Source of the DNA: Luzula sylvatica | Taxonomy: Eukaryota; Streptophyta; Magnoliopsida; Poales; Juncaceae | Direction: 5' to 3' | NCBI GenBank assembly: GCA_946800325.1 | Contig: OX326960.1 | Location: 12,486,393 to 12,550,392, forward strand | Length of the DNA stretch: 64,000 nucleotides | Shown: piece by piece, positions 33,030 to 42,989 of the stretch | Position numbering within the stretch: position 1 is the stretch's first letter | Layout of the letters: every line of letters begins with the position of its first letter | Notes under the pieces: model-generated | Told to the model about the DNA's origin: nothing | Seen by the model: the letters and a program-made list of their open reading frames with translations, nothing else | Databases searched by the model: none | Position numbers and translations under genes: made by a program

Positions 33030-33734
33030 GTTTAGTGCATGTACGGGCATGCAGTTTCATTCACTGATCGGTTGGAATATCATGAGTTTATTGGAATTAA
33101 AGAGAAGTCGTATTATGCTTTCAATATGTATTTTTCTGGCATTTGAAAACGCCTGATTTGTCTAGGATAGGAATTTAAAAGATCGAGAAATGAGCCAGCC
33201 CTGTTATATTTTATTTTTTCATTTGTTTAATATCATCACTGGACTTGATTTTTGTTTTGTTTACATTTAGTAATAAAATAAAAGAACATAATGGAGCTTG
33301 ATTAATTTTTTGAATGATATTTTTGGGTATACATGCATATCTTTGATTAATATACGATTAATTTATTTATGCATGTCATTACACTATATTACACTATTAC
33401 ACTATTACACTATACTCGTTAATTATATCAAAATGAACGACTGATGGACACGCGTCCAATTTTTTGATTTTCTGTTGTATCAATTTTATAGCTAGTTGTA
33501 TAATGGTCAAAATATTAGGCACAAATTTTGTTGTATTATTTTTGTAGTCAATAGTGTAATGAGTCACAATTATGGATAAGATTTTTTGTTGCATTATTTT
33601 TGTAGCCAATCGTGTAAAGAATGACAATAATGAACTACTAAAATTTTGAAATACTTTTATTTTCGATTGCATCACTTTTGTATACGATCGTATAGCGGGT
33701 CACAATAATGATCAAATAATTTCAAAAGAATAAC
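33030..33734. repeat. Intergenic with roughly 80-bp tandem repeat at 33460-33715
   Basis: Units contain ATTATTTTTGTAGTCAATAG / TCACAATTATGGATAAGAT variants, about four copies. The rest shows no gene. Confidence 0.65.
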
Positions 33735-33904
33735 ACAAATTTATATATTTTTTTAATTTATTAAAAATGAAAAAATAGAAGTCTAACACCTTTAAAAAAA
33801 CATCAATTATCATATTGTCTAAACAATTTCAAAATTGAAGAGTAGCACGAGAAAAATAATCAATTTTCATGTTGTCCTCAAAATACTCCATAATAGAAGA
33901 CTAA
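33735..33904. repeat. About 175-bp tandem repeat, left of the copia nest
   Basis: Shares GAAGTCTAACACCTTTAAAA and TTCATGTTGTCCTCAAAATA with 54378-54780. The outer retrotransposon inserted into this array. Confidence 0.75.
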
Positions 33905-34255
33905 TGTTGGTAATACGGGATTCGAATATGGATTTCTAATAGGAATTTCTAATAAACAAAACTCTCTTTTATAATTCTAATAGTCTCTTACAAGTATTTC
34001 TCTCTTTTCTAATTGATATTTGATATTCTTTTCAATGTAATTAATCCCTAAACATGTAATGCTTATTTATAGGCTCCATAAACTTGCATTACAAGGAATT
34101 AAACCTTGCCTTAAAACTTATTTCCTAAATTACTTTCCTATAATAAATCTTGCCCTATAATAATTTTCTAAATTACTTTCCTTAAAACAACTTTCCCGAA
34201 CATTAATTGGGCTAATTAAACTTGATTTATTATTTCGGGCTTGGGCTTATCAACA
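33905..34255 (-). repeat. Outer copia 3' LTR
   Basis: 351 bp. Minus-strand TATAAATAAG at 34063-34072 is the likely promoter TATA box. A purine-rich tract (minus TTAAGGGAGGAATT, 34256-34270) lies right outside as the PPT. Confidence 0.95.
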
Positions 34256-34265
34256 AATTCCTCCC

Positions 34266-35226
34266 TTAAGCACAAGCCTCTTTATCATCCCGATCATCGT
34301 CTTCAAATTTTTTCTTTTTCTTGTACACCCGCTTGACTCCTATGGGCTTGTATCTTTTTGATAATTCGACCAAGTCCCACGTCTTGTTTTTCTCGATAGC
34401 CCCAATCTCTTCATCCATCGCGGCTTGCCATTTCTTGTTTCTCACGGCTTCTTCAAAGGAAATATTCTCCGCATCTGCCAAAAGACAAACAAGATGTACC
34501 TCACTAGTTGCATCATACAACTCTCGTAAGCTCCTCGTGCGTGTCTGTCTCGGCTCGTCTTCATCATCAGGTAATTCGGGGCTAGTCGGTACAACAATTG
34601 AGGATTCTTCTTTCTCGGACTCGTCTGACTCGGCGTCCTCATCCTCCATCTCGCACTTCTTACTCCAGTCCCATGCGCTCTTCTCATTCACATGGACATC
34701 TCGGCTCACCACAACTTTTCTTTCAATCGGGTCGTACAACTTGTATGCCTTCGTTTTCTCGTCATATCCAATGAACACGAACTTCTTGCTTTTATCATCG
34801 AGCTTCGTCCTCCTTTGATCCGGTACATGTGCATACGCCACACTTCCGAACACCTTGAAATGCGACACCGTCGGTTTCATGCCGCTCCACGCTTCTTGAG
34901 GTGTTTTCTCGCCTAATTTCGCATGAGGACATCGATTTTGTACATACACCGCACACTGTACCGCCTCGGCCCAAAATTCTTTTGGCACTCCTTTTCTCTT
35001 CAACATCGATCGAACCATGTCGAGAATGGTCCGGTTCTTCCTTTCGGCCACACCATTTTGTTGAGGCGAGTATGGCGCAATCAAGAATCTCTTAATCCCT
35101 TGCTCCTCACGAAAGCTCGTAAATGCGGTTGACGTGTATTCACCGCCTCTATCTGACCGCAAAGCTTTGATGTATCGCCCGGTCATCTTCTCGACAAGCA
35201 CCTTGAACCTCTTGAACACTTCGAAT
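34266..35226 (-). pseudogene. Outer copia pol: integrase second half, pol truncated before RT core
   Basis: Minus-strand frame from about 35226 down to a stop at 34266. It begins at FEVFKRFKVLVEKM, continues LRSDRGGEYTS (second catalytic Asp), YSPQQNGVAERKNRT (catalytic Glu), the integrase C-terminal GYDEKTKAYKLYDP block, an acidic linker, then the start of RT (KWQAAMDEEIGAIEKNKTWD). It then runs, within a few codons, into KKKKKFEDDDRDDKEACA and the PPT/LTR. The YVDD and RNase H parts are gone. The first catalytic Asp lies in the piece at 52317-52940, about 17 kb away across the nested insert, and roughly ten codons between the pieces are missing. Confidence 0.92.
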
Positions 35227-35280
35227 GAAATGATGACGGAGTTTTAGTCTTAGGAGTTTTAGTCTTCTCGACAAGCTTTG
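35227..35280. other. Junction filler made of short templated copies
   Basis: Between outer integrase sequence and the truncated Sirevirus end lie about 54 bp that match nothing continuously but are assembled from nearby pieces: TGAAATGATGACGGA (as at 35490), GAGTTTTAGTCTTAGGA (as at 35370), CTTCTCGACAAGC (as at 35187) and AAGCTTTGATG (as at 35162). Confidence 0.8.
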
Positions 35281-35344
35281 ATGAGAATACGAGTTGTTCA
35301 TTGATAATTGATGATATTTATATATATGAAGTTTGATGCTAAAT

Positions 35345-38300
35345 TTAATCTTTGAGATAGAGCATACCGAGTTTTAGTCTTAGGACGGCGAATTGAGCAA
35401 AGGGTAGAGCTTTAGTGAAGATGTCGGCGATTTGATCAAGCGTGTCTACCCGTTCGAGTTTGACGTCCTCTTTTTCCACGTGATCTCGAATGAAATGATG
35501 ACGGATGTCTATGTGCTTTGTCCGCGAGTGGTGTACGGGATTTTTCGAGATACATATTGCGCTATTATTGTCGCACAATATGGGGATTTTTCGAAAATTT
35601 AGCCCGTAATCGCCAAGAGTTTGATTTAGCCATAGTAGTTGGGCACAACAACTTCCCGCCGCTACATATTCGGCCTCGGCCGTTGATAGGGCAACGGAGT
35701 GTTGTTTTCGGCTTGACCACGAGACGAGTGACCCGCCCAAGAATTGGCAAGTTCCACTCGTACTTTTGCGATCAACCCTAGAACCGGCAAAGTCCGCATC
35801 CGTGTACCCTATCAAGGTGAGATTTCCACTATGACCATACCAAATCCCTAAGTCGATAGTCCCCTTAAGGTATCGAAAGATGCGTTTTACCGCGGTATAA
35901 TGGGATACCTTAGGGTTCGCTTGGAACCGGGCACATAGACATACGGCAAACATAATATCGGGTCTACTTGCCGTAAGATATAATAAACTACCAATCATAC
36001 CTCGATATTCCGTTATGTCGAATGATTCTCCATCCTCATCCGCATCTAACTTGGATTCCTTAGCCATGGGTGTATCACTCGTCTTTGTTTGATCTAACCC
36101 GAATCGTTTGAGAAGTTCGCGAGTGTATTTGGATTGGTTGACGAATATTCCCTCGGAGGATTGCTTGACTTGAAGTCCAAGAAAAAATGTAAGCTCCCCC
36201 ATCATGCTCATGGCAAATTCACTATGCATAAGAATAGAAAATTCTTCGGCGAGTGCCGGGTCACTAGATCCAAATATAATATCATCGACATAAATTTGAA
36301 TAAGCAAAATAGATTCTCCCTTTTTACGTGTGAAGAGAGTAGTGTCGGTTTTACCGCGCTCGAATCCGTTGGTTAATAAGAAGGTTGATAGACGCCCATA
36401 CCACGCTCGAGGGGCTTGTTTCAACCCATATAGGGCTTTAGAAAGTTTACACACGTGATTCGGGTATTTTGGATCTTTGAATCCCGAGGGTTGCTCGACG
36501 TAGACTTCTTCTTCAATTTCCCCGTTTAGGAACGCACTCTTCACATCCATTTGATAGAGCGTGAATCCTTCGATGGCGGCGTAAGCCAAGAGTAGTCGTA
36601 TCGATTCCAAACGAGCGACGGGAGCAAACGTTTCTTCGAAGTCAATACCTTCTTGTTGTTTGAACCCTTGAGCTACAAGTCTCGCCTTGTTTCGTACTAC
36701 GTTTCCGTGCTCGTCTAGCTTGTTTCGATAGATCCATCGAGTGCCGATTATGGACCTTGTCGTTGGTCTTGGTACCAAGGTCCATACTTGATTTCTCTCA
36801 AATTGCTCTAACTCTTCTTGCATGGCCAAAATCCAATCATCGTCATTATTGGCCTCTTTGAATGATTTCGGTTCGATATGTGAGAGGTAAGCACAATGAG
36901 CTACGTAGTTGTGAATCCGAGACCTAGTCCTAACACCTTCCCTTGGGTCTCCTACGATGTTAGAGAGAGGATGTGCCGATACCTCCCTAAGAACTTCGGG
37001 AATTTGGTATTGAGGTTCCATTTCTTCTTCCTCTTGATTTTCATGGTCGATTTGGTTTTCCACTTCATCAAGAGTGATGTCGAAAAATCTTCGCTCGAGA
37101 GATTTGGATCCTTGAGGTACCTCCCCTTTTTCTTCTTCTTGAGTACCTACATTTTGAATACCTTTCTCGGCTTCTTTGTTAGTTTCATCGAAATGTACGT
37201 GTACGGACTCACATACTATACGTGAGGATTTTATGTAAATCCGATACGCTTTACTTGTACTTGAATATCCAACAAAAATTCCCTCAAGCGATTTTGGATC
37301 AAGTTTGTCTATATTATTTGATTCATCTAAAATGAAACTTTTACACCCAAATACTCTCATATACGAGATGTTTGGATTTTTCCCATACCATAGCTCATAG
37401 GGCGTTTTCTTCAAAAATGGCCTTAGGCTAAGTCGATTTACGACATGACACGCGGTGTTAACCGCTTCGGCCCAAAGATATTTTGGAGAAGGATGCTCAT
37501 TTAGCATGGTACGAGCAAGTTCGATTAACGTTCGATTTTTACGCTCAACTACACCATTTTGTTGAGGTGTGCGAGGAGCGGAAAATTCACGTATATATCC
37601 CTTAGTGTGGCAATACTCATCAAACTTTGCATTTTTGAATTCACCTCCATTATCACTACGAATTGTAATAATGGATGTGTTTCTTTCGTTTTCGACACTC
37701 GTGCAAAATTTGATGAATATGTCACACGTTTCGCTTTTGTGAAGTAAATAATATACCCAAGTAAAGCGTGAATAATCATCAACAATTACGAACATATACC
37801 TTTTATTACCTAGACTCGAGACGCTCATTGGTCCACAAAGGTCGAGATGAATGAGTTGGAGTGGTCGATTTGTCGTGACGGTATCTTTGGATTTGAAACC
37901 GGAGGACTTCGTGTGCTTACCCTTTTCACACGCATCGCATAGTCCCTCCAATTTGAGTTTATGAGATGGCAAACCCCTAATGAGTTCCTTTTTGGATAAC
38001 CGGTGAATCGTCTCCATGCATATGTGGCCTAGTCTCCTATGCCACAATCGTGAAGTCGATTCCGATGCGGTGAGACAATGGATTCCCGGCACGAAGGATT
38101 CAAAATCGAAGTAGTACAAATTCTCATGTCGGGTTCCTTTGCACACCGTAGCATTGTCTAAAGTTCGATCAATTAAGCACGATGATTGATCGAATTTTAC
38201 ACAATAACCGGCATCACATAATTGGCTTATGCTAATTAAGTTATGTTTAAGCCCTATCACAAGGTAGACATTTTCTAAAGTCCAATTAGTGGTTCCTATA

Positions 38301-38464
38301 GAACCGATGCCTACAATTTTACCTTTTTGGTTTCCCCCGAAAGTTACGTCTCCTCCCTTGAAGGGTTTTAGAGATTTGAACATTTCTCGGTTCCAAGTCA
38401 TGTGTCTAGAACAACCACTATCTAGACACCATTTCGATGACTTGTTTGAAGAACTTAGACACAT
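35345..38464 (-). CDS. Sirevirus pol, unit B: protease-integrase-RT-RNase H
   Basis: A 1,039-residue pol without internal stops, the same as the unit A copy apart from Ser for Pro at residue 660 and one synonymous change seen. Order: protease DSG (residues 15-17), GAG-pre-integrase HRRLGHI with CDACEKGKH, integrase D208, D271, E307 (D-D-35-E), RT with YVDD (725-728), and RNase H with TDADFAGS and KSTSG. P660 lies in the QPPGF block that is normally well conserved in copia RT, so S660 may weaken this copy. It starts at the same ATG as unit A, right after a TAG. Without a 3' LTR this unit cannot complete replication alone. Confidence 0.93.
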   Translation of the reverse strand: MCLSSSNKSSKWCLDSGCSRHMTWNREMFKSLKPFKGGDVTFGGNQKGKIVGIGSIGTTNWTLENVYLVIGLKHNLISISQLCDAGYCVKFDQSSCLIDRTLDNATVCKGTRHENLYYFDFESFVPGIHCLTASESTSRLWHRRLGHICMETIHRLSKKELIRGLPSHKLKLEGLCDACEKGKHTKSSGFKSKDTVTTNRPLQLIHLDLCGPMSVSSLGNKRYMFVIVDDYSRFTWVYYLLHKSETCDIFIKFCTSVENERNTSIITIRSDNGGEFKNAKFDEYCHTKGYIREFSAPRTPQQNGVVERKNRTLIELARTMLNEHPSPKYLWAEAVNTACHVVNRLSLRPFLKKTPYELWYGKNPNISYMRVFGCKSFILDESNNIDKLDPKSLEGIFVGYSSTSKAYRIYIKSSRIVCESVHVHFDETNKEAEKGIQNVGTQEEEKGEVPQGSKSLERRFFDITLDEVENQIDHENQEEEEMEPQYQIPEVLREVSAHPLSNIVGDPREGVRTRSRIHNYVAHCAYLSHIEPKSFKEANNDDDWILAMQEELEQFERNQVWTLVPRPTTRSIIGTRWIYRNKLDEHGNVVRNKARLVAQGFKQQEGIDFEETFAPVARLESIRLLLAYAAIEGFTLYQMDVKSAFLNGEIEEEVYVEQPSGFKDPKYPNHVCKLSKALYGLKQAPRAWYGRLSTFLLTNGFERGKTDTTLFTRKKGESILLIQIYVDDIIFGSSDPALAEEFSILMHSEFAMSMMGELTFFLGLQVKQSSEGIFVNQSKYTRELLKRFGLDQTKTSDTPMAKESKLDADEDGESFDITEYRGMIGSLLYLTASRPDIMFAVCLCARFQANPKVSHYTAVKRIFRYLKGTIDLGIWYGHSGNLTLIGYTDADFAGSRVDRKSTSGTCQFLGGSLVSWSSRKQHSVALSTAEAEYVAAGSCCAQLLWLNQTLGDYGLNFRKIPILCDNNSAICISKNPVHHSRTKHIDIRHHFIRDHVEKEDVKLERVDTLDQIADIFTKALPFAQFAVLRLKLGMLYLKD

Positions 38465-38596
38465 CTACAAGAAATTCATATTAGTTCAAAGTAAAAAGGA
38501 AATTAATCTAATATGAATTCCTATACTCATACTCCCCCTCAATATTTGGCTTATGGTAATGGTAGTAGGATGAGGGAGAGAGTTGTCACACATGAC

Positions 38597-40909
38597 TTAG
38601 GTCATTTTAGGTCCTACACCGTATGAGGTGGAGGGACCCATTGTGTGTCTATCTTTACGCATCCATACAAGGTTTGATTTGATTTTTGGATTGCGTAGAT
38701 CACAACTAGAGGAGATGTGTCCTAATTTACAACAATAATTGCAAAATGCAATCGTTGGTTTGTTGATGGTTTCGGAACTCTTGACAAAATGATTCGAGAG
38801 TTGGTTTGAGTAGCCTCTCCGTTGAATTATCGGTTTGATTGTTTTGGCAAAATTATTTGTTTGAAAATGTTTTTGTGTGTTGTTGTAATGTTTGGGAGCC
38901 CTTGTTTGATATGTTGCTTCGGTGTGGTGATTCACCTCGTAGAAATAACCATTTGGTCCCCGTTTGACCAAGCAATCGGATCGTCCCAAATTGTTACGTC
39001 TATGAGGTGTATATTGTGTAAAATGATTATTCCTATTATTACTTATAACATTTTTATGTTGTTCTACTTTTACACTTTTACCCTTGGTATAGTCACGGTA
39101 CATTAAAGCATTTCCGTGACTATGTGTTCGATTGTTCTCCCATTTTGATTTTTGATTTTTGGATTTTGAAGGACCGGGTTTATTACCGTTATTCTTCTTA
39201 AATCCTAAACCGGATTTGTCATTGGGCTTTTGTCCCATTAATGACCCTTTCAAAACTTCGTCCAATGAAGGAGTGCTAGGTGCAATAGATGCACAAGCCC
39301 TCTTCAAGGATTCATTTTCAACTTTTGAATTTTGAAGTTCGACTTTTAGGTGTGATATCTCGCTTTTAAGAGCTTGACATTCACATTTTGAAAAACCTTG
39401 AAATTCGTTCAATTGTGCTTGGTATGATTTAACCGATAATTCTAAAGAGGCTACCTTTGTCTTGAGAGCTAGTATCGTGCTCTCAATCTCACCCTCATTT
39501 TGACAAGGTTCATCGACATCTCTTAGGAGTGCGTCGAATGACTCAAGCTCTAAGTTTGAGTTGAATTCAAATGATGGACACGAATTTGAGATTTGTTCTA
39601 TTGAATTAATTATGGGTTTGAGATATACCTCATGACCGAGGTCATGTGACGAGTTTGACGTAGAGGCGATAGAAGTGACTCTTGAAGACTGATGAACATG
39701 GGGTTCCGATGTTGGTGCTCGTTGGAGAAGCATTGCTTGAATTGCTCTTTCAACAACTTCGTCTACCGATGGAGTGATTTCCGCCATTAATGCTAGGTTT
39801 GCGATCTCATGGTCTGAGTTGCATTCCGAGTCGGATGAGATGCTTGATGCATCCGATTCTCCCCATCTTCCTACATGAGCTTTATATGCCTTTTTCTTTT
39901 TAAAATCTTTACCTTTGTCCTTGTGCCGTTCGTCGCGACCTTTGTCTTCCCTTCGCCTTTCATGTCGAGGTTCGCGCCTTTCCTTATCTTTGCGCTCGTC
40001 GTCCTTCTTGTTCCAAGGAGCGTGTTCGGGGTGAAGGGTCCAACACGTCTCGATTGTGTGACCCTTCTTGTTGCACTCAAAGCAATATGGCTTCAAGTTT
40101 TGTCGTTTGCGGTTTTCGTTGAACCGCCTTTCATGTGACCTAAATTCACGAAATTTTCTTACCAAAAGAGCTATTTCGCTCTCATCATCGCTCGCATCTA
40201 TGGCGGGTAGAGCCACGGCCTTTGGGCGAGAGGTTGAAGCATTTTCTTGAGTGAGTTGCTTGAGTCGAGCTTCGAAGTTTCGGAAGTAACTTACCAATTC
40301 TTCGGGCGACATGTCTTGTGTAGCCATCATCGTCTCCAATGCCACTCGTAGAGTCTCCCAACTCATTGGCATTGCTCGAATCAATTTACCTACAACTCGA
40401 GAGTTTGTTAGGGACTCTCCAAGAGCGGTGAATCCGTTTTTGATATGATTCATACGAAGGTACATATCATCTACGGATTCGCCCTCGATCATTCGGAAAC
40501 TATCAAATTGTTGTTCAAGTCCCATAAGATTGGTCCTTTTCATTTGATTGTTCCCTTCAAATCGATTTAGGAGAGCTCGCCACATTTGATGAGAGGTATC
40601 ACATCCATCTACCAAAACGGAGAGTGATCCTACCATGTTGGTGAGAATTAAATTTTGGGCATAGATGTCGGAGGTTTGGTTATTCATTGAATCGGGTGAT
40701 AGAAGTGTTTTCCCTTCGGCATCGGTAGTAGAGTTGATTATGAAACCATCTTCTACTATCGATTTTAGGCCTTGTATGGAAAACACATTCAACATGCATC
40801 GTTTCCAAACATTCCAATTTTTACCGTCCAATTCCTTGGGATAGGTAAGTTGCATTTTGGGAACGGTAGTATTGGCCATAATCGTATACAAGTTGTCAAT
40901 TTTACTCAA
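38597..40909 (-). CDS. Sirevirus gag, unit B
   Basis: A 770-residue gag, identical in reading to unit A's at 48441-50753. It begins 18 bases past the PBS in the minus direction, contains the UBN2/DUF4219-like capsid region (WNVWKRCML to about residue 220) and two CCHC knuckles (CFECNKKGHTIETC at 276-289; CNYCCKLGHISSSC near the end). A Lys/Arg/Glu-rich stretch follows the first knuckle and a coiled-coil-like segment (EIESTILALKTKVASLELSV) lies mid-protein. Large gags with a long second half are usual for SIRE/Maximus elements. It ends in TAA, in the same frame as pol 132 bp further on. Confidence 0.93.
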   Translation of the reverse strand: MSKIDNLYTIMANTTVPKMQLTYPKELDGKNWNVWKRCMLNVFSIQGLKSIVEDGFIINSTTDAEGKTLLSPDSMNNQTSDIYAQNLILTNMVGSLSVLVDGCDTSHQMWRALLNRFEGNNQMKRTNLMGLEQQFDSFRMIEGESVDDMYLRMNHIKNGFTALGESLTNSRVVGKLIRAMPMSWETLRVALETMMATQDMSPEELVSYFRNFEARLKQLTQENASTSRPKAVALPAIDASDDESEIALLVRKFREFRSHERRFNENRKRQNLKPYCFECNKKGHTIETCWTLHPEHAPWNKKDDERKDKERREPRHERRREDKGRDERHKDKGKDFKKKKAYKAHVGRWGESDASSISSDSECNSDHEIANLALMAEITPSVDEVVERAIQAMLLQRAPTSEPHVHQSSRVTSIASTSNSSHDLGHEVYLKPIINSIEQISNSCPSFEFNSNLELESFDALLRDVDEPCQNEGEIESTILALKTKVASLELSVKSYQAQLNEFQGFSKCECQALKSEISHLKVELQNSKVENESLKRACASIAPSTPSLDEVLKGSLMGQKPNDKSGLGFKKNNGNKPGPSKSKNQKSKWENNRTHSHGNALMYRDYTKGKSVKVEQHKNVISNNRNNHFTQYTPHRRNNLGRSDCLVKRGPNGYFYEVNHHTEATYQTRAPKHYNNTQKHFQTNNFAKTIKPIIQRRGYSNQLSNHFVKSSETINKPTIAFCNYCCKLGHISSSCDLRNPKIKSNLVWMRKDRHTMGPSTSYGVGPKMT

Positions 40910-40927
40910 AGAGACGGTTAGTATTTC

Positions 40928-40939
40928 GCTCTGATACCA
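40928..40939 (-). other. Primer binding site, unit B
   Basis: Minus-strand TGGTATCAGAGC, complementary to initiator tRNA-Met, two bases from the LTR. Confidence 0.92.
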
Positions 40940-40941
40940 AT

Positions 40942-42478
40942 TGTTGGTTAATTCTAACCTAGAGGGGGGTGAATAGGTAATCCTAGTATATAATTCTCGA
41001 TTATGATATACCGATTCTAAATTATTGCGGAAGCTAAAAATGATATAATTGAAATTGAGAAAATACCGAACACTTTGAACACGCGATATTTGATAACGGA
41101 GTTCGGTAGGTGGTTGCTTTGTAGCTTTAACTCACCGTCTACTTGCTCAATCGACCGATTCGATTGAATACAAGTACCTACGTCTCCGGGGATGCCTTGC
41201 GCCTTTTTCGGCTTTCGATTGAATTCCCGAATCACTCTTACAAGGTTTTGCCGAGATTGATTTACACGTTATTCTATCAATCTCTAGCGGGCTTTACACT
41301 CTTGATGCTAGCCTATTACACTTCTAATACGAACTAAACGTGATCGGTCACGCAAGTTGGGAATCGTATTTGGTGGAGGAATGGAAGGAAATAATCTCTA
41401 AGAATGTTTAGAAGATTATGAGCTCAAAGGATTTAGCAAGTATTCTCTCTTGTAAGTGTGGAAATTAGATTGAAAAAAGTTGGAGAGAGAAAAGAGGGAA
41501 AGGTTCTATTTATAGAACACATAGACCCTTCCCAGAACTTGCATTTTTCGTAATGTCCGTTATAACGAACTTAATGTCCGTTACAACGGACCAAAAGTCA
41601 AACTAGCCGTTATGGCTGTTACATTCGAATTTTTACATACTCCGTTACAACGTAATATATGTCCGTTATAACGGAACCCTGTGTTATGTAGTTCGTTGTA
41701 ACGGACTGACACGTCCGTTGCAACGGACTTCATTCTGAGAACTTCTCTTCAGTTTGAGTTTAATTCCCGTTGTAACGGAGTAAGTTCCGTTACAACGTTT
41801 ATTGGCATTCCGTTGTAACGGATTGGTTAATCCGTTACAACGGATATGAAGAGAATTCTATTGAGCTGAAATGGCTTCAATGTCCGTTATAACGAACATA
41901 CATGTCCGTTGTAACGGACATACTTCTGTGACATCCTTCAAGTTTGATTTTAATTAGCGTTGTAACGGACCTCATTCCGTTGCAACGCTTTTCTAAGTCC
42001 GTTATAACGGATTGGTTAATCCGTTGTAACGGACTATACTGTGTTTTCTTTCTTGAATAGGACGAGCATGTCCGTTATAACGGACACTGAGTTCCGTTGT
42101 AACGGACATCCTTATTTCAGCATTTTATATCAATTCAGGATTTCGATTACATTTATTTGACTTTTGTTTTGAGCTTAATCATACATAAACAAGTTTAGGG
42201 ATACCTATACTGTGTTTTGGTGATTAGATTGATATCCCAACTTGCGGAATCTTCGATGTCTTGATTCCATGATTCTTCTACGTCTTGATCTTCTTTGCGA
42301 ATCTTCGACGTCTTGTACTTCTTTGCGATTCTTCGACGTCTTATTCTTCTTTGCGATTCTTCGACTTCTTATTGCATTTTGTACCTATATATATCCTATA
42401 CACCAATCTCGATAGATCTTGTTAGTAATATCGACATTGTTTTTGAGATAATCAAACAATCGGAAATTTGAATCAACA
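40942..42478 (-). repeat. Sirevirus shared middle LTR, 1,537 bp
   Basis: Starts TGTTGGTTAATTC, ends GAATCAACA. It serves as 3' LTR of unit A and 5' LTR of unit B. Only one difference from 50786-52322 was noticed (C at 42034, T at 51878). A palindromic TATA region TTCTATTTATAGAA lies at 41504-41517. Confidence 0.97.
41557..42105 (-). promoter_or_regulatory. Array of 18 CCGTTRYAACGG palindromes in LTR U3
   Basis: Twelve-base palindromes with centre AT, GC, AC or GT start at 41557, 41578, 41642, 41663, 41693, 41715, 41767, 41787, 41810, 41832, 41884, 41906, 41957, 41977, 41999, 42021, 42072 and 42094. A few have an end-base change. The array ends about 40 bp upstream of the minus-strand TATA box. 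The AACGG core is the plant MYB/MSA-type core. Sirevirus LTRs are known (from memory) to carry palindrome clusters; this particular motif is not known to me. Confidence 0.9.
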
Positions 42479-42660
42479 AACTCCCCCTTTTGATTCATTT
42501 CAAAACAATGTCGATTTGGAGAGATGCATCGACTATCAAGGATCTTTCCAATGTGCTTATATTTTCTCCCCCTTTTTGAAAGCGGATCAAAAGGGAACGT
42601 GAAATGAAAACACGAAAGAAAGCTCCCCCTACATACAAGCTCCCCCTAACTAATTGCATA
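42479..42660 (-). other. Multiple polypurine tracts before the 3' LTR
   Basis: Minus-strand AAAAGGGGGAG abuts the LTR (42481-42491). Further AGGGGGAG tracts lie at 42566-42577, 42622-42632 and 42639-42650. Repeated PPTs are a Sirevirus trait. A like tract also lies between gag and pol (48375-48386 and, in unit B, 38531-38542). Confidence 0.8.
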
Positions 42661-42989
42661 AAGCAATTGTTTAGGCTTTTATGTAGTTGAACAACTCGCA
42701 ATTTTGAGTGATTTTTTATGAGAAAAATATAACATATATTTTTGATTTTGGTAAGTGTAATATATAAGTTTTTAGGGAAGTTGGGACACATTTAAACATC
42801 AAATTTCATTTAATTAAACAACCATTTAGTTCAAATTACATCATTCAAAAACAAACATGCAATGCATACAATTACGTTTAAACAAAAGCAAAATACACTT
42901 CGAAAACATAGACATGATATGCCAAGGGCTATTAAATTTGAAAAATAGTTTTAGGCTCTAATGAGCTAGGTAGGAACACACTCTCATCT

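Larger units (their letters stand above)
35281..40941 (-). mobile_element. Sirevirus-type copia, unit B (lacks 3' region and 3' LTR)
   Basis: Near-identical to 45125-50785 at an offset of 9,844 bp. It shares the LTR at 40942-42478 as its 5' LTR (PBS 40928-40939) but stops at 35281, where unit A continues into the third-ORF region. Confidence 0.95.

Noticed and set aside
34321..40250. Plus-strand open frames across the retrotransposons
   Set aside because: They are antisense shadows of gag and pol.
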